Shown one piece after another: positions 32,992 through 43,370 of a stretch of 64,000 nucleotides of DNA. Source of the DNA: Siphonodentalium dalli (taxonomy: Eukaryota > Mollusca > Scaphopoda > Gadilida > Siphonodentaliidae); contig CP136062.1 of assembly GCA_032622095.1 (NCBI GenBank), forward strand, positions 142,988,351 to 143,052,350, written 5' to 3'. The first letter of the stretch is position 1. Each line of letters opens with the position of its first letter. Position numbers and translations under genes: made by a program. The notes under the pieces were generated by a model, which searched no databases, was not told the origin of the DNA, and saw only the letters and a program-made list of their open reading frames with translations.

Positions 32992-34063
32992 TAGTGATGG
33001 GCGGTTAACCGAGAAAAACAACTCGGTTTCGGTTTTTAACAATAAACCGAAAACCGACCGACGCGATTCTGCTCAAACCGACATTACGGTTTTTTGTTTA
33101 TGTTTATTTTTCACTTAAATCGACTTATTATACCTCCACAGGTACTTATTAGTTGATATTTTTTATCAAATTATTGACCTCTCTGATCAATATTATATCG
33201 GAATGTGTCCATTTCATCTCAGATATGTGTTGTTATAATATCATAGGCAACTGTTTTTCTTCTTTTTCAAAACATGGTCGAACAAAATAACGAACAGGGT
33301 TCAACAAAAAGCCCTGTTTGGAGTTATTATACGCGTCTAACTGGAGACGACTCCAAAAAATGTCGCAGCTTGATATGTCATAAAAACTATATGAATGACG
33401 AACACAAGTCCAAATAAGGTGATAATCACCAACCAAAAAAATGGAAGCGTCTGCTAACTCGAAAACGAAACCAAGTAAATGGTATGAACACTTTGATCGT
33501 CTGGACGTTCCGATGTGACGTAATCTGGTAGAAGTTTGCAGCCATGTGCAGCTTATAAACTATGTCGCAACATCACAGACATCAAAGTGATCACACCGCA
33601 GTCATTGAATGTGGGTCAATCATGCACGTGTCAAGAATTGTTACACAGTCAGGTCAAGGACGCCCACTGTTTGTGAATTTGCTGCTATTTGCAGTTGAAT
33701 TCTCAGATACTAATGCATATAATATAATAAATATGTTTTAGACATGTCAGAAAGGAATAAATAGTGAAGATGGGGGTGTTTATTTTTTTAAATACCGAAT
33801 TGTATCATCTTATCGCGTTGGATTCAGGTTGCGTCGGCATTTTTCCCCGTTGTTTACATGTGATCGCATTTCCTTCCTCAAATATTCAACGTTATTGGGA
33901 CATTATTGACTCTAATTATGGTTACTTTGATAGTATATACTCAAATTGTATGTATTTCAGTATAATTTCACTATCTAGTAAAAAAAACCAAAAACCGAAC
34001 CGAAACCGAGGTTTTTTCTACCAGAAAAACCAAAACCGAACGTGAAAAATCAAAACCGCCCAT
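32992..34063. mobile_element. hAT-type MITE 2 (TAGTGATGGGCGGTT ends)
   Basis: Left end TAGTGATGGGCGGTTAACCG; right end inverted ATGGGCGGTTTTGATT. Flanks TAATCAAT (32984-32991) and AAATCAAT (34064-34071) match at 7 of 8. Subterminal regions are CGGTTT/AAACCG-rich. Its length (1072 bp) and TGATGGGCGGT core closely resemble the preceding element. Confidence 0.8.
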
Positions 34064-34099
34064 AAATCAATATTATATAAACTAAGGGGTCCGTGACTA

Positions 34100-35080
34100 C
34101 TCTCGGGCTCCAAATAAACGTGCAGACCCAAATAATAGTGCAGGGGGGAATTTCCAGCAAATGTTTATAAAATTAACAGTGAGGACATGAAATTTTTATA
34201 TTTTATACATAACTCGGCAAGCTTTTTCTTCTCCGCAAGATTATATTTTTATTTTTTTTGGACAAAAAGTGTCCGCCATGTTTAAATTCTCACTGGGAAA
34301 CAACCTAAATTTTTACAGAAATTTCCTAAAGACAGTGCGTAAAGAGGCCCCGATATTTTATTCTACATCCATTTTTAAATATAGACTAAGCTTCCAAACT
34401 ATACACTTTCAATGATCCAAATATTTTATAAACCTCTCATAAAATTGTTGGATTATGGCAGTATTGAGTGTTTTATTGAGATCATTAAAACGAAAATATC
34501 TGGTGCCTAATGGAGCCCCACACTGCCACAGTAAAAAATTCCGGTAAGCACGTGGTGCGTCCCCCCCTAATAATGAGATAATCCTGATGAAAACGTGCGC
34601 AAATGTCATGGATACATGGCTTAATCGGAAACCGATGGGTCCACTTTTAAAGGCATGCGGGGAGGGGAAATGTGTATTCTGGAAGAACATGGTGCGTCCC
34701 CCTGATAATGAGTTAATCCTAACAATCACGTGCGCGAAAGTAATGGATACTCGGCTTACTAGTCGGATGCGACCACTTTCAAATGAATGTGGGGAGGTAA
34801 ACACCTGGCTCACCCTGCTATTTTCATTTTTGGGAATTCCTCTCAAGCGAGTGACGTATTGACTATAATAACTGTCAAACTGTTTACCTAAATTTGAAGT
34901 GAAAACATGTTTTACAGTGGTATAACTTTCACTTTGTTGATGAATTTGACGGTTCAATTTTGGTACAAATTATTTTACTGAAAAATAAATAAACGTGCAG
35001 ACCCAAATAAGCAGCGTACAGCGGGGAATTTTCCTCCTGAAATAATAAACGTGCATGCACGTTTATTTGGAGCCCGAGAG
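34100..35080. mobile_element. TA-flanked TIR element, 0.98 kb
   Basis: CTCTCGGGCTCCAAATAAAC plus GTGCA is present in exact inverted form at 35056-35080, each end flanked by TA. AAATAAACGTGCAGACCCAA recurs inside near 34990. Two tandem units of about 130 bp (about 34551-34675 and 34690-34805) give a repetitive 182-codon minus-strand frame at 34409-34957, which I treat as a repeat artefact. No transposase recognised. Confidence 0.8.
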
Positions 35081-35229
35081 TACCCGCCCCTGAGACGACC
35101 CGCCCGTTTCACTCCGAGACAACCCGCCCGGGGATAACCCGCCCGCCTAAAATTAATTAGGAGGTGTGAGGGGATTATTAGTATATGAGGTGTTTGTTTA
35201 AAGAAACTGGGTAGTTCTTTGTTGTTTTT

Positions 35230-37780
35230 AGCTCACCTGAGACGAAGTCTCCGGTGGAGCTATAGTCATCACTCCTCGTCCGTCCGTCCGTCCGTCCATC
35301 CGTGTTTGCTAATGACTACTTATGTGGCTAAGATTGTGTAAAATGGATATTTATGTGCATAACTTCCGTTCCGTGGCTAGCCATGTAACAGCTTTCAGAT
35401 GGACATTCTAAAATGATCTATTTGGCCTAATCAGCTTATTTAATTTTGTAGTCACTCAAAATTTGGAGAAAAAAAGTCCATCGATTTAGACATCCATGAC
35501 CCGTCAATGGAGATGTCGGACACTTACAAGACATTTATGTGGCTAGCCACCCAATCACGGACCTGTCAGTTTCTCCTATTCCACTGTCCCAGTTGCTGTG
35601 AGCAAGTTTTTGAGTTTTAATCAGCTTCTTCTGCTATAATTCCAACATGTTATGAATCCATAATCTGGAGTTTTATCACTATCTACTACTTGATAGCCAC
35701 TTAAAATTTTATGGCTACTTGAGAAGCCACATAAAAACTAAAGCCACATTACCATTTCTAGCCACATAGGTCGAAGCCACATATCTACCCATTTGTTGGT
35801 ACATCCGTCCATCTGTCCGTCCGTCCATCCGTCCGTCAACAATTCTTTAAACATCTTCTCTGAAACCATCAGACCGATTGGGTTTATATTTGGTGTGGAT
35901 GTTCCCTAGGTGACTCTTATTCAGATTTGTTCAAATGAGGTCACCAAGTCAAATAGTTTTAATGTCAGGACCATAACTATTTTTCCACATATTAATTCTT
36001 AAAACGACTTCTTTTCTGAAGTTGTCGGGCCGAATGGGTTCATATTTGGTATGAGGGTACCTTGGGTGACTGTGGTTCAGATTTGTTCAAATGAGGTCAC
36101 TGTGTCGAATGTTGGCGGAGCCAGTGACATAACTAAAAAAAAAAAAAAAAACCCCAAAAAAATATTTAACACACAAAATTTGTTTAATAATTTTTTTTTT
36201 ATAACATGTTATAAAATTTGAAAAACTCACATAATTATAACATCCTCTGAGTTATGAAACTTCAGTCTTCAATGAAATCACAGAAACTTTCCATTACTGT
36301 TTCCCGCCATAGTAATTTTTAAAACAATTTCTTCTCAAGAACCATTGGGCCTATATAGCTTATATTTGGTATGGAGGGGCCTTCGGTGACCGGGGTTCAG
36401 ATTTGTTCAAATGGGGTCATTTTTAGGAAAAGAGGCCCCCAGAGGGTGAGGTGAATTCAGTGATGCTAGCCCACCTTGCAGAATAGTGTCATTAAATTCA
36501 CCGTTTGGGGACCTCATTCTGCAAAGGTCAGACACACTTAATACAGGCTTGCTGTTCCAAAATTATTTTCTTAACCACCACTTATCCAGGTGAAATCATA
36601 CCCTGATTTTTCAAAGAAAAATGGGGGGGGGGGGGTATATTGAATATTGGGGGGTATATTGATATTACTAGATAAATGGATCTCATAGATGGGGATTCAC
36701 ATTTGTTCTAATAGGGGCAGAGATACGAGATTTAACTCTACTCTATGCTGTTTGGTACTGGTATAATAATATTGATTTCCAGACAGCCTGGGTGGGGGCA
36801 ACGTTTGAGGCAATGGGTAGTGAGTGTAGAGGGGGTGGAGTTTTGGCCCCCTACTTTAATCAAAATTTAAACAGTTGAAAATTTCATGCCTGATACAACA
36901 TTAGTTGTAGATTAGATGTTCACACCAAAAAATTTCATGCCTGATACAACATTAGTTGTAGATTTTCCAATATTATTTTCTTAACCACCACATGACCTTA
37001 TTTTTCAAAGAAAATTTGGGGGGGGGAGGTATATAGGATATTGGGGGGTATATTGATATTACTAGATGAATTGATCTCATAGTTGGGGATTTACATTTGG
37101 CAATGGGGAGGGAGTGTAGAGGGGGTGGAGTTTTGACCCCCTACCTTGATAAAAATAAAAACAGTTGAAAATTTCATGCCTGATACAACATTAGTTGTAG
37201 ATTAGATGTTCACACTAAAACTCGGTTGGAACTGTTTTCATAGTTTGGTTTAATTCTCCAACATGTATGTTTTTAAATCACCAGTCCATATATGTTCCTA
37301 CTTCAGGTTAAACTGTTGGACAGAATTGGCCACAAATTTTAACTTTATGGGGTTGTCAGGTTGGTAATTTTCAAATGAGGTCACCTGGTCAAATAGGGGC
37401 CAAGCGAAGGACAGTTTTCCTCTTAATATGCTTCCTTCACAAGGACCATCAGGTCTATTTTACTGATATTTAGTATGAAGGGTTCTTTGGTGTATGGGAT
37501 TCAAATTTATTCAGATGGGGTCACCAGGTTAAATAGGGTGGGACCAGGGACATAACTGTATGTCTCTATAGTAATACTTAAAATGTCTTCTCAAGATAGG
37601 TTGGACTATTTAGCTTACATATAGTATGGAGGATCCTTTAGTGTCTGAGATTCAGATTTGTTAACATGAGGTCAACCTGTTAAGAAATGACGGGGCTATG
37701 GGGACTTAACACTTTTGTGTCTAATAAAATCATTAAAATACAAAATTCATTAAAACATCTACCTTGGAACTACCTGACTG
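35230..37780 (+). repeat. degenerate CCGT-leader tandem repeat region
   Basis: Opens with an AGCTCACCTGAGACGAAGTC / GGTGGAGCT hairpin and a (CGTC)n run, with a second CCGT run near 35815. Degenerate tandem units follow, built on TATTTGGTATGGAGG and TTCAGATTTGTTCAAATGAG GTCAC-like blocks. A younger direct duplication is visible at about 36567-36920 and 36975-37215 (both with ATTGATATTACTAGAT and AACATTAGTTGTAGAT). A copy of the GAGGTCCCC hairpin MITE is inserted at about 36432-36536. No gene. Confidence 0.7.
36432..36536. mobile_element. single-hairpin GAGGTCCCC MITE
   Basis: Arms GAGGCCCCCAGAGGGTGA and TTCACCGTTTGGGGACCTCA enclose a TGATGCTAGCCC... centre. The right end continues ATTCTGCAAAGGTCAGACAC. 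Same family as the copies at 48330, 55636, 57055, 59528, 60345 and 61090. Confidence 0.75.
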
Positions 37781-38270
37781 ATTAATCTGACATACATGTA
37801 TGGTGTTTTGGGTCCATGGATAATTGGGCTTCAAACATGTCTAAATGGTTTGATAAAAAGGCGCTTGTGAGATTGGAAATTTCCAACAATTGAGAAAGTT
37901 TGAGGTGTCGGTTGTGAAATTCCAACCTAAGACTTGGGAGTCTGGAGCCCGGTCGGGAGGGGACTTGTTGAGCTGGAGGAGGGGGTTGGGTGATCAGTAG
38001 TGTACAGTTGGTAAATTCAAGGTAGATATTCACCGATCTACATACATGAAGCCTCTCTAGCCACATATCCTGTTTAGATCTACTTCTTTTAAAATGATTA
38101 TGAAAAGTTCTGACTGTTGTGGTCTCCAGAGTCCCAGTCTTATCAGTCTTTGTAGTCTGGTGAGCGACCCCACAGTCTTTGACTGTCTTGTTTATTTTAT
38201 GTAATAAATAATATACACGTGTAATATAATATAACTCAAACACAACAATAATATGTTTATCCACCTCCTA
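37781..38270. other. non-coding interval
   Basis: A 160-codon minus-strand frame spans 37782-38264. It contains PPPPAQQVPSRPGSRLPSLR but no domain I recognise and no splice context, so it is not called as a gene. Confidence 0.4.
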
Positions 38271-38365
38271 CCCCTGTCTACTATACAGATAAAGCCCATC
38301 AAATAAACCACGCCTCTATCCGTCTACTAGACAGATAAAGCATCCTCTACTAGACAGATAAACTT
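38271..38365. repeat. short tandem repeat of CTACTAGACAGATAAAG
   Basis: Three spaced copies of CTACT(A)GACAGATAAA, with variation in the spacer. Confidence 0.75.
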
Positions 38366-40150
38366 AATAATATGCGAAGAAAGGTTACAAGAACTTGGAC
38401 CAGTTGACCTCCAGCAGTTCGCGAGTGATGTCACTGGGTCGCAACAACGTTATGGAGCATCATTAGAACGGACCATGCTGGTTTTCGTTGTTAGTGACAG
38501 TGTCCTTAGAAACGTTAACATCTACAACGTATTTTCGTGCAATCGGTGGCAACACCTTTCTAAAAGATCAAAGGATGCGCCCCAAAACGCACTCAAATAT
38601 AATGTTTCAATGTTCAGTTGGTGAAGTCTATAACTTGATTAAGCAATTGGCAGTTTGTTACTATAAAGTATAAGATATTATTCCGTGAGCTGGTGCATTT
38701 GCACTGCCGATCTTGGCGCTGGTGCTACTGCTACAGTCATGTAGCTAAAGTTAAGACTTTCATTCAATTCATTAATAAGTTTCAAGCACAATCATCCAAA
38801 TTCACATGACAGGTATACTCGTACATTTCAGTTTTAGATTTGAACGTTACGCAAATCATTTATATTTTATTAGAAATTACACCATGCTATGATATTTTTC
38901 CGGCATAATTTAGAAATTATATGGCGGACTATTTTGCGGCGCAGTCGCATGAATACAAAACTGTTTCATAATTAATTACTCTCTACTATACCAGGGTTTC
39001 CGCTAGGGGTCGGGGGAATGGGTCCGGTAGCTGCTATGGGGGAAACCCAGTAAATAATTAAATATATGAAGACCGATTTATCTGTAATTTCACCATTTAC
39101 CGTACCGGCCGGTGAATAAATCGCAACTTTCTAACCCAATTTCCCTTATTAAAAACTTCCTGCGACTTATGGATCGGTATGTCATGAGGGGCATTTTTCA
39201 TCAGGATTTTGAGAAACAAACAGCGATCACAGGTAAGCAACAAGACAAAATGCAGGCGCAAACTAAATCTAAAAAGATGATAAACCGATATCAAAAATAT
39301 TTATATCAAATTATATGTATTAGTATCTGATAATTCAAATGCAAAAGAGCAGCAAAACATTGGGCGTCCTTGACCTGACTAATAATTGTGGACACGTGCA
39401 TGATATTCAATGACTGCGGTATAATAGCTTTGATTATCTCTATTATTGTGACACAGTTAACTGCACGTGTCTGCAAACTTGTACTGGATGACATCACATT
39501 TGAATGATTATCTAAGCCAGCCGTGGAACGAGCTTTAGACAAACTCTTGCTCTGAATGAGGGCATGCATGGTCAGCGTGTTATTCTTTAATGGGGCATTA
39601 ACACGAAGCCGCGAACTTGTGTATGTTGCACAAAGATTCTTTTATGATGATCGCCATTAGCCCAAGCATTTTCATGCTTCAGTTCGCGAGAATGAGTCAA
39701 CCACTAAATTAACAATCCATTGCCCTAAAACAACAGTAAGCCAAGTCGCAATTTTATATTTAATACTATAAATGATACGATATTTGTGTGTTTCCTCATG
39801 CCTCAAATTATACACATGTTTTATACAAGTTGGAATAATGATGAATAAATTAGTCCAAACGCCTCGTCAATATTCACAGCAAGATAATAAATGAGGCAGT
39901 TTTTATGATCCACGTTCCCATACTCTGAAGTAAATTGAACCAATGATATCTCCCCTCATGTTCTCAGGGGCGGGTAGTCCCGTTCCCATAACTAAGGTGT
40001 TTATAAATTATATGTTTAATTTGATATCTTTTGCAACCTCTCCCGATTTCAGGCCTGGAAATCTTGCGCGAGTGGTTTCATTGTCCGCATACTGCTCACG
40101 CAACATTTAAGTTTGCGTAAACTATTTTTTGTTTGGGAAGAATTTATGAA
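38366..40150. other. non-coding interval
   Basis: AT-rich with no supported gene. Near 38988-39050 the sequence CCAGGGTTTCCGCTAGG and an inverted GGGAAACCCAG lie 50 bp apart, perhaps a remnant of a hAT-like element. Confidence 0.45.
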
Positions 40151-40160
40151 CCTAAGTATA

Positions 40161-41143
40161 GCTGAAGGAGTCACTCTCACCAAAAAAAGTGCTGAAGGGT
40201 ACACATGATTTGAAAATGTGCTGAAGGGTACACAGGGTTTGAAATGTCGTTCTAAATGACGTTTAGGTTTTGTATCTGCCATGATTTCTGTTGGAGAATA
40301 ATTGTTTACGTTCCAATGAACATTTAAATGAACTGAAAACAAACTGCTAATGGGCGCCAGACTTTCAGAAACACAATTTTAGTAACGGTGTTAGTACCGA
40401 TCACAAACCCTGTGTACCCTTCAGCACATTTTCAAACCTTGTGTACCCTTCAGCACTTTTTGTCCCCCGACGTTTCCGTCGTAGGACTATAGAAATGACC
40501 CTCGTCCGTGCGTTCGTGCGTCCGTCCGTCCGAGATTGGGTTCCTTGATGGTGTAATCAACTCCTCCTACAGTTTTAAACGTAGAGATTTGAAACTCTGG
40601 GATATTGTTCCTAACATGTTGGTGATTTGCAACATCTGTATAGCTAATTAAAAATATAATTTTTTCCATATTTTCGGGGGGTTTTTGACTTAGAAAATTT
40701 TGAACATTTTTGCCTTTTGGATGAGATTGGGTACCTTCAAGGTGTAATCAACTCCTCCTACAGTTTTATTTTCATTTACTTTTTGGCAAAATTTCAAAGC
40801 AATATATTTGGATACTAACGCTGGCACAATTTCTTAGAACGAGTAGAGATTTGAAACTCTGGGATATTGTTCCTAACATGTTGGTGATTTGCAACATCTA
40901 TATATCTAATAAAAGAAATATCATTTTTTCCATTGACATTTTCATTAATATAAGGAATTGAAACGATGTGATATTGTTGCTAACACATTGGTGGTTTGCA
41001 ACATCTATATGACTATAACATTGTTGCAAATAGTATCCTTCTAACAAAGGCTTACAAAGCCAATCATGAAGTATACCACTCGAGTCGGGGGACATGTGGT
41101 CTGCGACCTTTTATTTTGTTTTTAGTGAGAGTGACCCCTTCAG
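40161..41143. mobile_element. TIR element with 10-bp direct flanks (hAT-like), 0.98 kb
   Basis: Ends GCTGAAGGAGTCACTCTCAC and, inverted, CTGAAGGGGTCACTCTCAC. Flanked by CCTAAGTATA at 40151-40160 and again at 41144-41153. The direct duplication (8-10 bp depending on where the TIR is cut) suggests a hAT-like transposon. Subterminal GTGCTGAAGGGTACAC copies lie in inverted positions near 40190 and 40405-40455. Confidence 0.75.
40459..41095 (+). repeat. nested CCGT-leader repeat with GTCCCCCGAC ends
   Basis: Starts TTGTCCCCCGACGTTTCCGT (a small hairpin), followed by a CCGT microsatellite and two or three degenerate copies of a block containing GAAACTCTGGGATATTGTTC and GTTGGTGATTTGCAACATCT. It closes with inverted GTCGGGGGACA at 41085-41095. 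The leader-microsatellite-core design recalls the region starting at 35230. It sits wholly inside the hAT-like element. Confidence 0.6.
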
Positions 41144-41164
41144 CCTAAGTATATTCAAGTCTAT

Positions 41165-42036
41165 CAGATCGGCACACAGCCAAAATGGGCTACGTAGTAT
41201 GTAGCTCGTTTTGTCTATCATAGCCTGATTGATAAATTTTAATGTGATTTACACGTCTCGGTCGATTTTGGACATAACACGAAAAAGTGCAAATCTAATT
41301 GGCTTTCATTAGTTGTGTATCACTATCCCGTCACAAAGAAACAACTCAAATTAATTTGTCTTTGGATAATTTACCATCAGAAAGGGTAAGGAAGAATAAT
41401 AAAAATCTCTTGATCCAAGATGAAAATCTTAGGTAGTGCCGTTCACAGTGTCTATACAACTCTGTTTGTAAGCTAAAATCTGAGTGGCTGTATTTATGCC
41501 CGGTTTAATGATATGTTCTTAAAGAAATTTTAATATGTATGCACCTGTTGGAATGTACGGAAGCACACATTATCAACCATGACAAAATACACAAGTGTTT
41601 CAGTTAGGTGCCTCTATCACCAGTATTTTGAGTTTGTGACCACTCGTGCTTCCTTATGTTGTCTTCTCCGAATAGTGTTTGCATAATAATTTCACAAGTC
41701 TTGACCTTCAAAAAGATATGACATGTGAATACAAATGGTCAACTTTCAAATTTTTCAAACGAAATCTGTTATTTTCACAAAACATGCTACCAGATGTCAG
41801 TAAGCCTTAATTAAAACATTGTTAATTGCGCCTAAGCTGTGGTGAGTCATAGAGTTTATTGTTTCCTTGCAGATGGGATAGTGGTACACAACTAATTAAA
41901 GTCAATTCGAATTGCGCTTTATCATGTAATGCCCAAAATTGATCGAGACGTGTAAATCATATTCAAAATATACCTGAATTGGACTGTGATAGGCAAAACA
42001 AGCTACGTAGCTCGTTTTGGATGTGTGGCCGACCTG
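41165..42036. mobile_element. TIR element with about 165-bp terminal inverted repeats
   Basis: Left CAGATCGGCACACAGCCAAA; right inverted CAGGTCGGCCACACATCCAA. Pairing continues to GTGTATCACTATCCC at about 41325 / 41875. TCTAT is present on both sides (41160-41164, 42037-42041), a probable 5-bp target duplication. It starts 12 bp after the previous element's flank. No transposase seen. Confidence 0.75.
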
Positions 42037-42366
42037 TCTATTACAAAAAGTTTATGAAGAGTTAAAGACAAAGCTGTGGCATTGGTTGTTTGTGATCGAA
42101 TATGAAAGGGAATCTCGCAGAGAAAGCAACAATAAATAATCATGTTCACTCAAGCAATCAGTTATGATGTTGCAAAAATGTCCATACAAAGTTTCTGTGA
42201 CTCACATTCCAATGTCACAAAATATTGTGAGATAAGTCATGACGTTTTCGCTCAGTTGGAAACCTACCTCAAAATTCTGTTCAAACTTTGATGCCAAATA
42301 TTGGAAAATATGGTAAAATATTGCGGTTGCAGGATATGTTTCCTGACTCAATCGGCGACCATTTAA

Positions 42367-42855
42367 AGGCACGGGCGGCATTCGTTGCAGGAATATTCAT
42401 ATTTGTTCAAATCGCCATCAACAGAAGGAATATTAAAATATATATAGTTTTTTTCATATGCCAAACATAATCAGCGCGTAAATAGTATATTGTCGTCAAG
42501 ACGTACGATGGTGTACGTAAACAAGAGCCTGCTCATGTTACAGAAGTTTACATAACACAGCGCAATTCTATTGGTTAATCACACACAATGATATAAACGC
42601 TCTTTATTATTTCCATATCTGGAAAACAGTAGCAAATAACGCTCATTATGTTTACCATACGTTTTTTGCTTTTTTTTTAAATAACAAAGGAAAAACATTT
42701 GACTATAACATACTGTTTATGCCATATTTCTGATTGGTATAAGAACCATGTCTGTCTATATTTTACTATTATTTCTCTTTATGGAGGTTTTTGACAGAAG
42801 TGAATATTTTAACAGCATACCCACCGCCAACGCCGCCTATATCTTCAAATTAATT
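42367..42855. mobile_element. TTAA-type MITE, degenerate copy
   Basis: Begins AGGCACGGGCGGCATTCGTT after TTAA, and continues with GGAATATTCATATTTGTTCA. The right end, GCATACCCACCGCCAACGCC, is decayed and no TTAA is retained. It shares both ends with 30162-30655 and 51997-53136. The stretch GAATATTTTAACAGCATACC near 42803 shows the uninterrupted form of the site where another MITE sits at 52682. Confidence 0.7.
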
Positions 42856-43285
42856 CTTAGCAAAATGATGAAAACTGTTGTATGTCACCTTTAGCTGCAT
42901 CATGCCGAATCACAAACTTATAAATCTGTAAAGAAGTAATTTGATTTAATCCCATCTATATCTTGGTAAAATAAATGCTTATTTTCGTAAACATAATTCA
43001 GCTTGAGTATAACAAATATTGGTTGAACATGCCATATTTATCGGGCTAAACTGCCCAGAAATTTGGTGATGGGCAGATGAATTTTATCACAGGCGTGTAG
43101 TCATGTACTCATAGAATAATATTACTATTAAAGGCAGCTGACTAAGGAGGGAAACTAAATAGAAAATAACCATTAGCAGGTATTAAACCAGATCATCTGG
43201 TTATTTTTTGTGTTGCCATATCTCCGGAAAATTAGAAGCTTGTATGAGCATATTATTCTTCATTAACATGTCTTATCCCTTTCAG
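42856..43285. other. upstream of PCED1 coding exon 1 (5' intron or 5' region)
   Basis: No coding sequence. TTATCCCTTTCAG immediately before 43286 is a good splice acceptor, so this stretch is probably the end of a 5' UTR intron. The first, non-coding exon and the promoter were not located. Confidence 0.5.
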
Positions 43286-43294
43286 GATTGAAGA

Positions 43295-43370
43295 ATGGCA
43301 GATATATTTCTCTCCGAAGATGTGAAAAAGCTTTTCCTGAACAAGTTTGTTGTTGTCTTGGGTGGCTCAG
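43295..43370 (+). CDS. PCED1: PCED1 coding exon 1
   Basis: The exon itself starts at 43286 after TTTCAG; ATG is at 43295. It encodes 25 residues ending LGGS plus one base, followed by donor GTTAGT. Block I of the SGNH fold therefore ends exactly at the intron. Confidence 0.92.

Noticed and set aside
34409-34957. 182-codon minus-strand frame
   Set aside because: It contains two tandem copies of one 130-bp repeat inside a TIR element and shows no known domain.
37782-38264. 160-codon minus-strand frame with a proline-rich stretch
   Set aside because: No domain, no splice sites and no conserved motif; it is compatible with chance.
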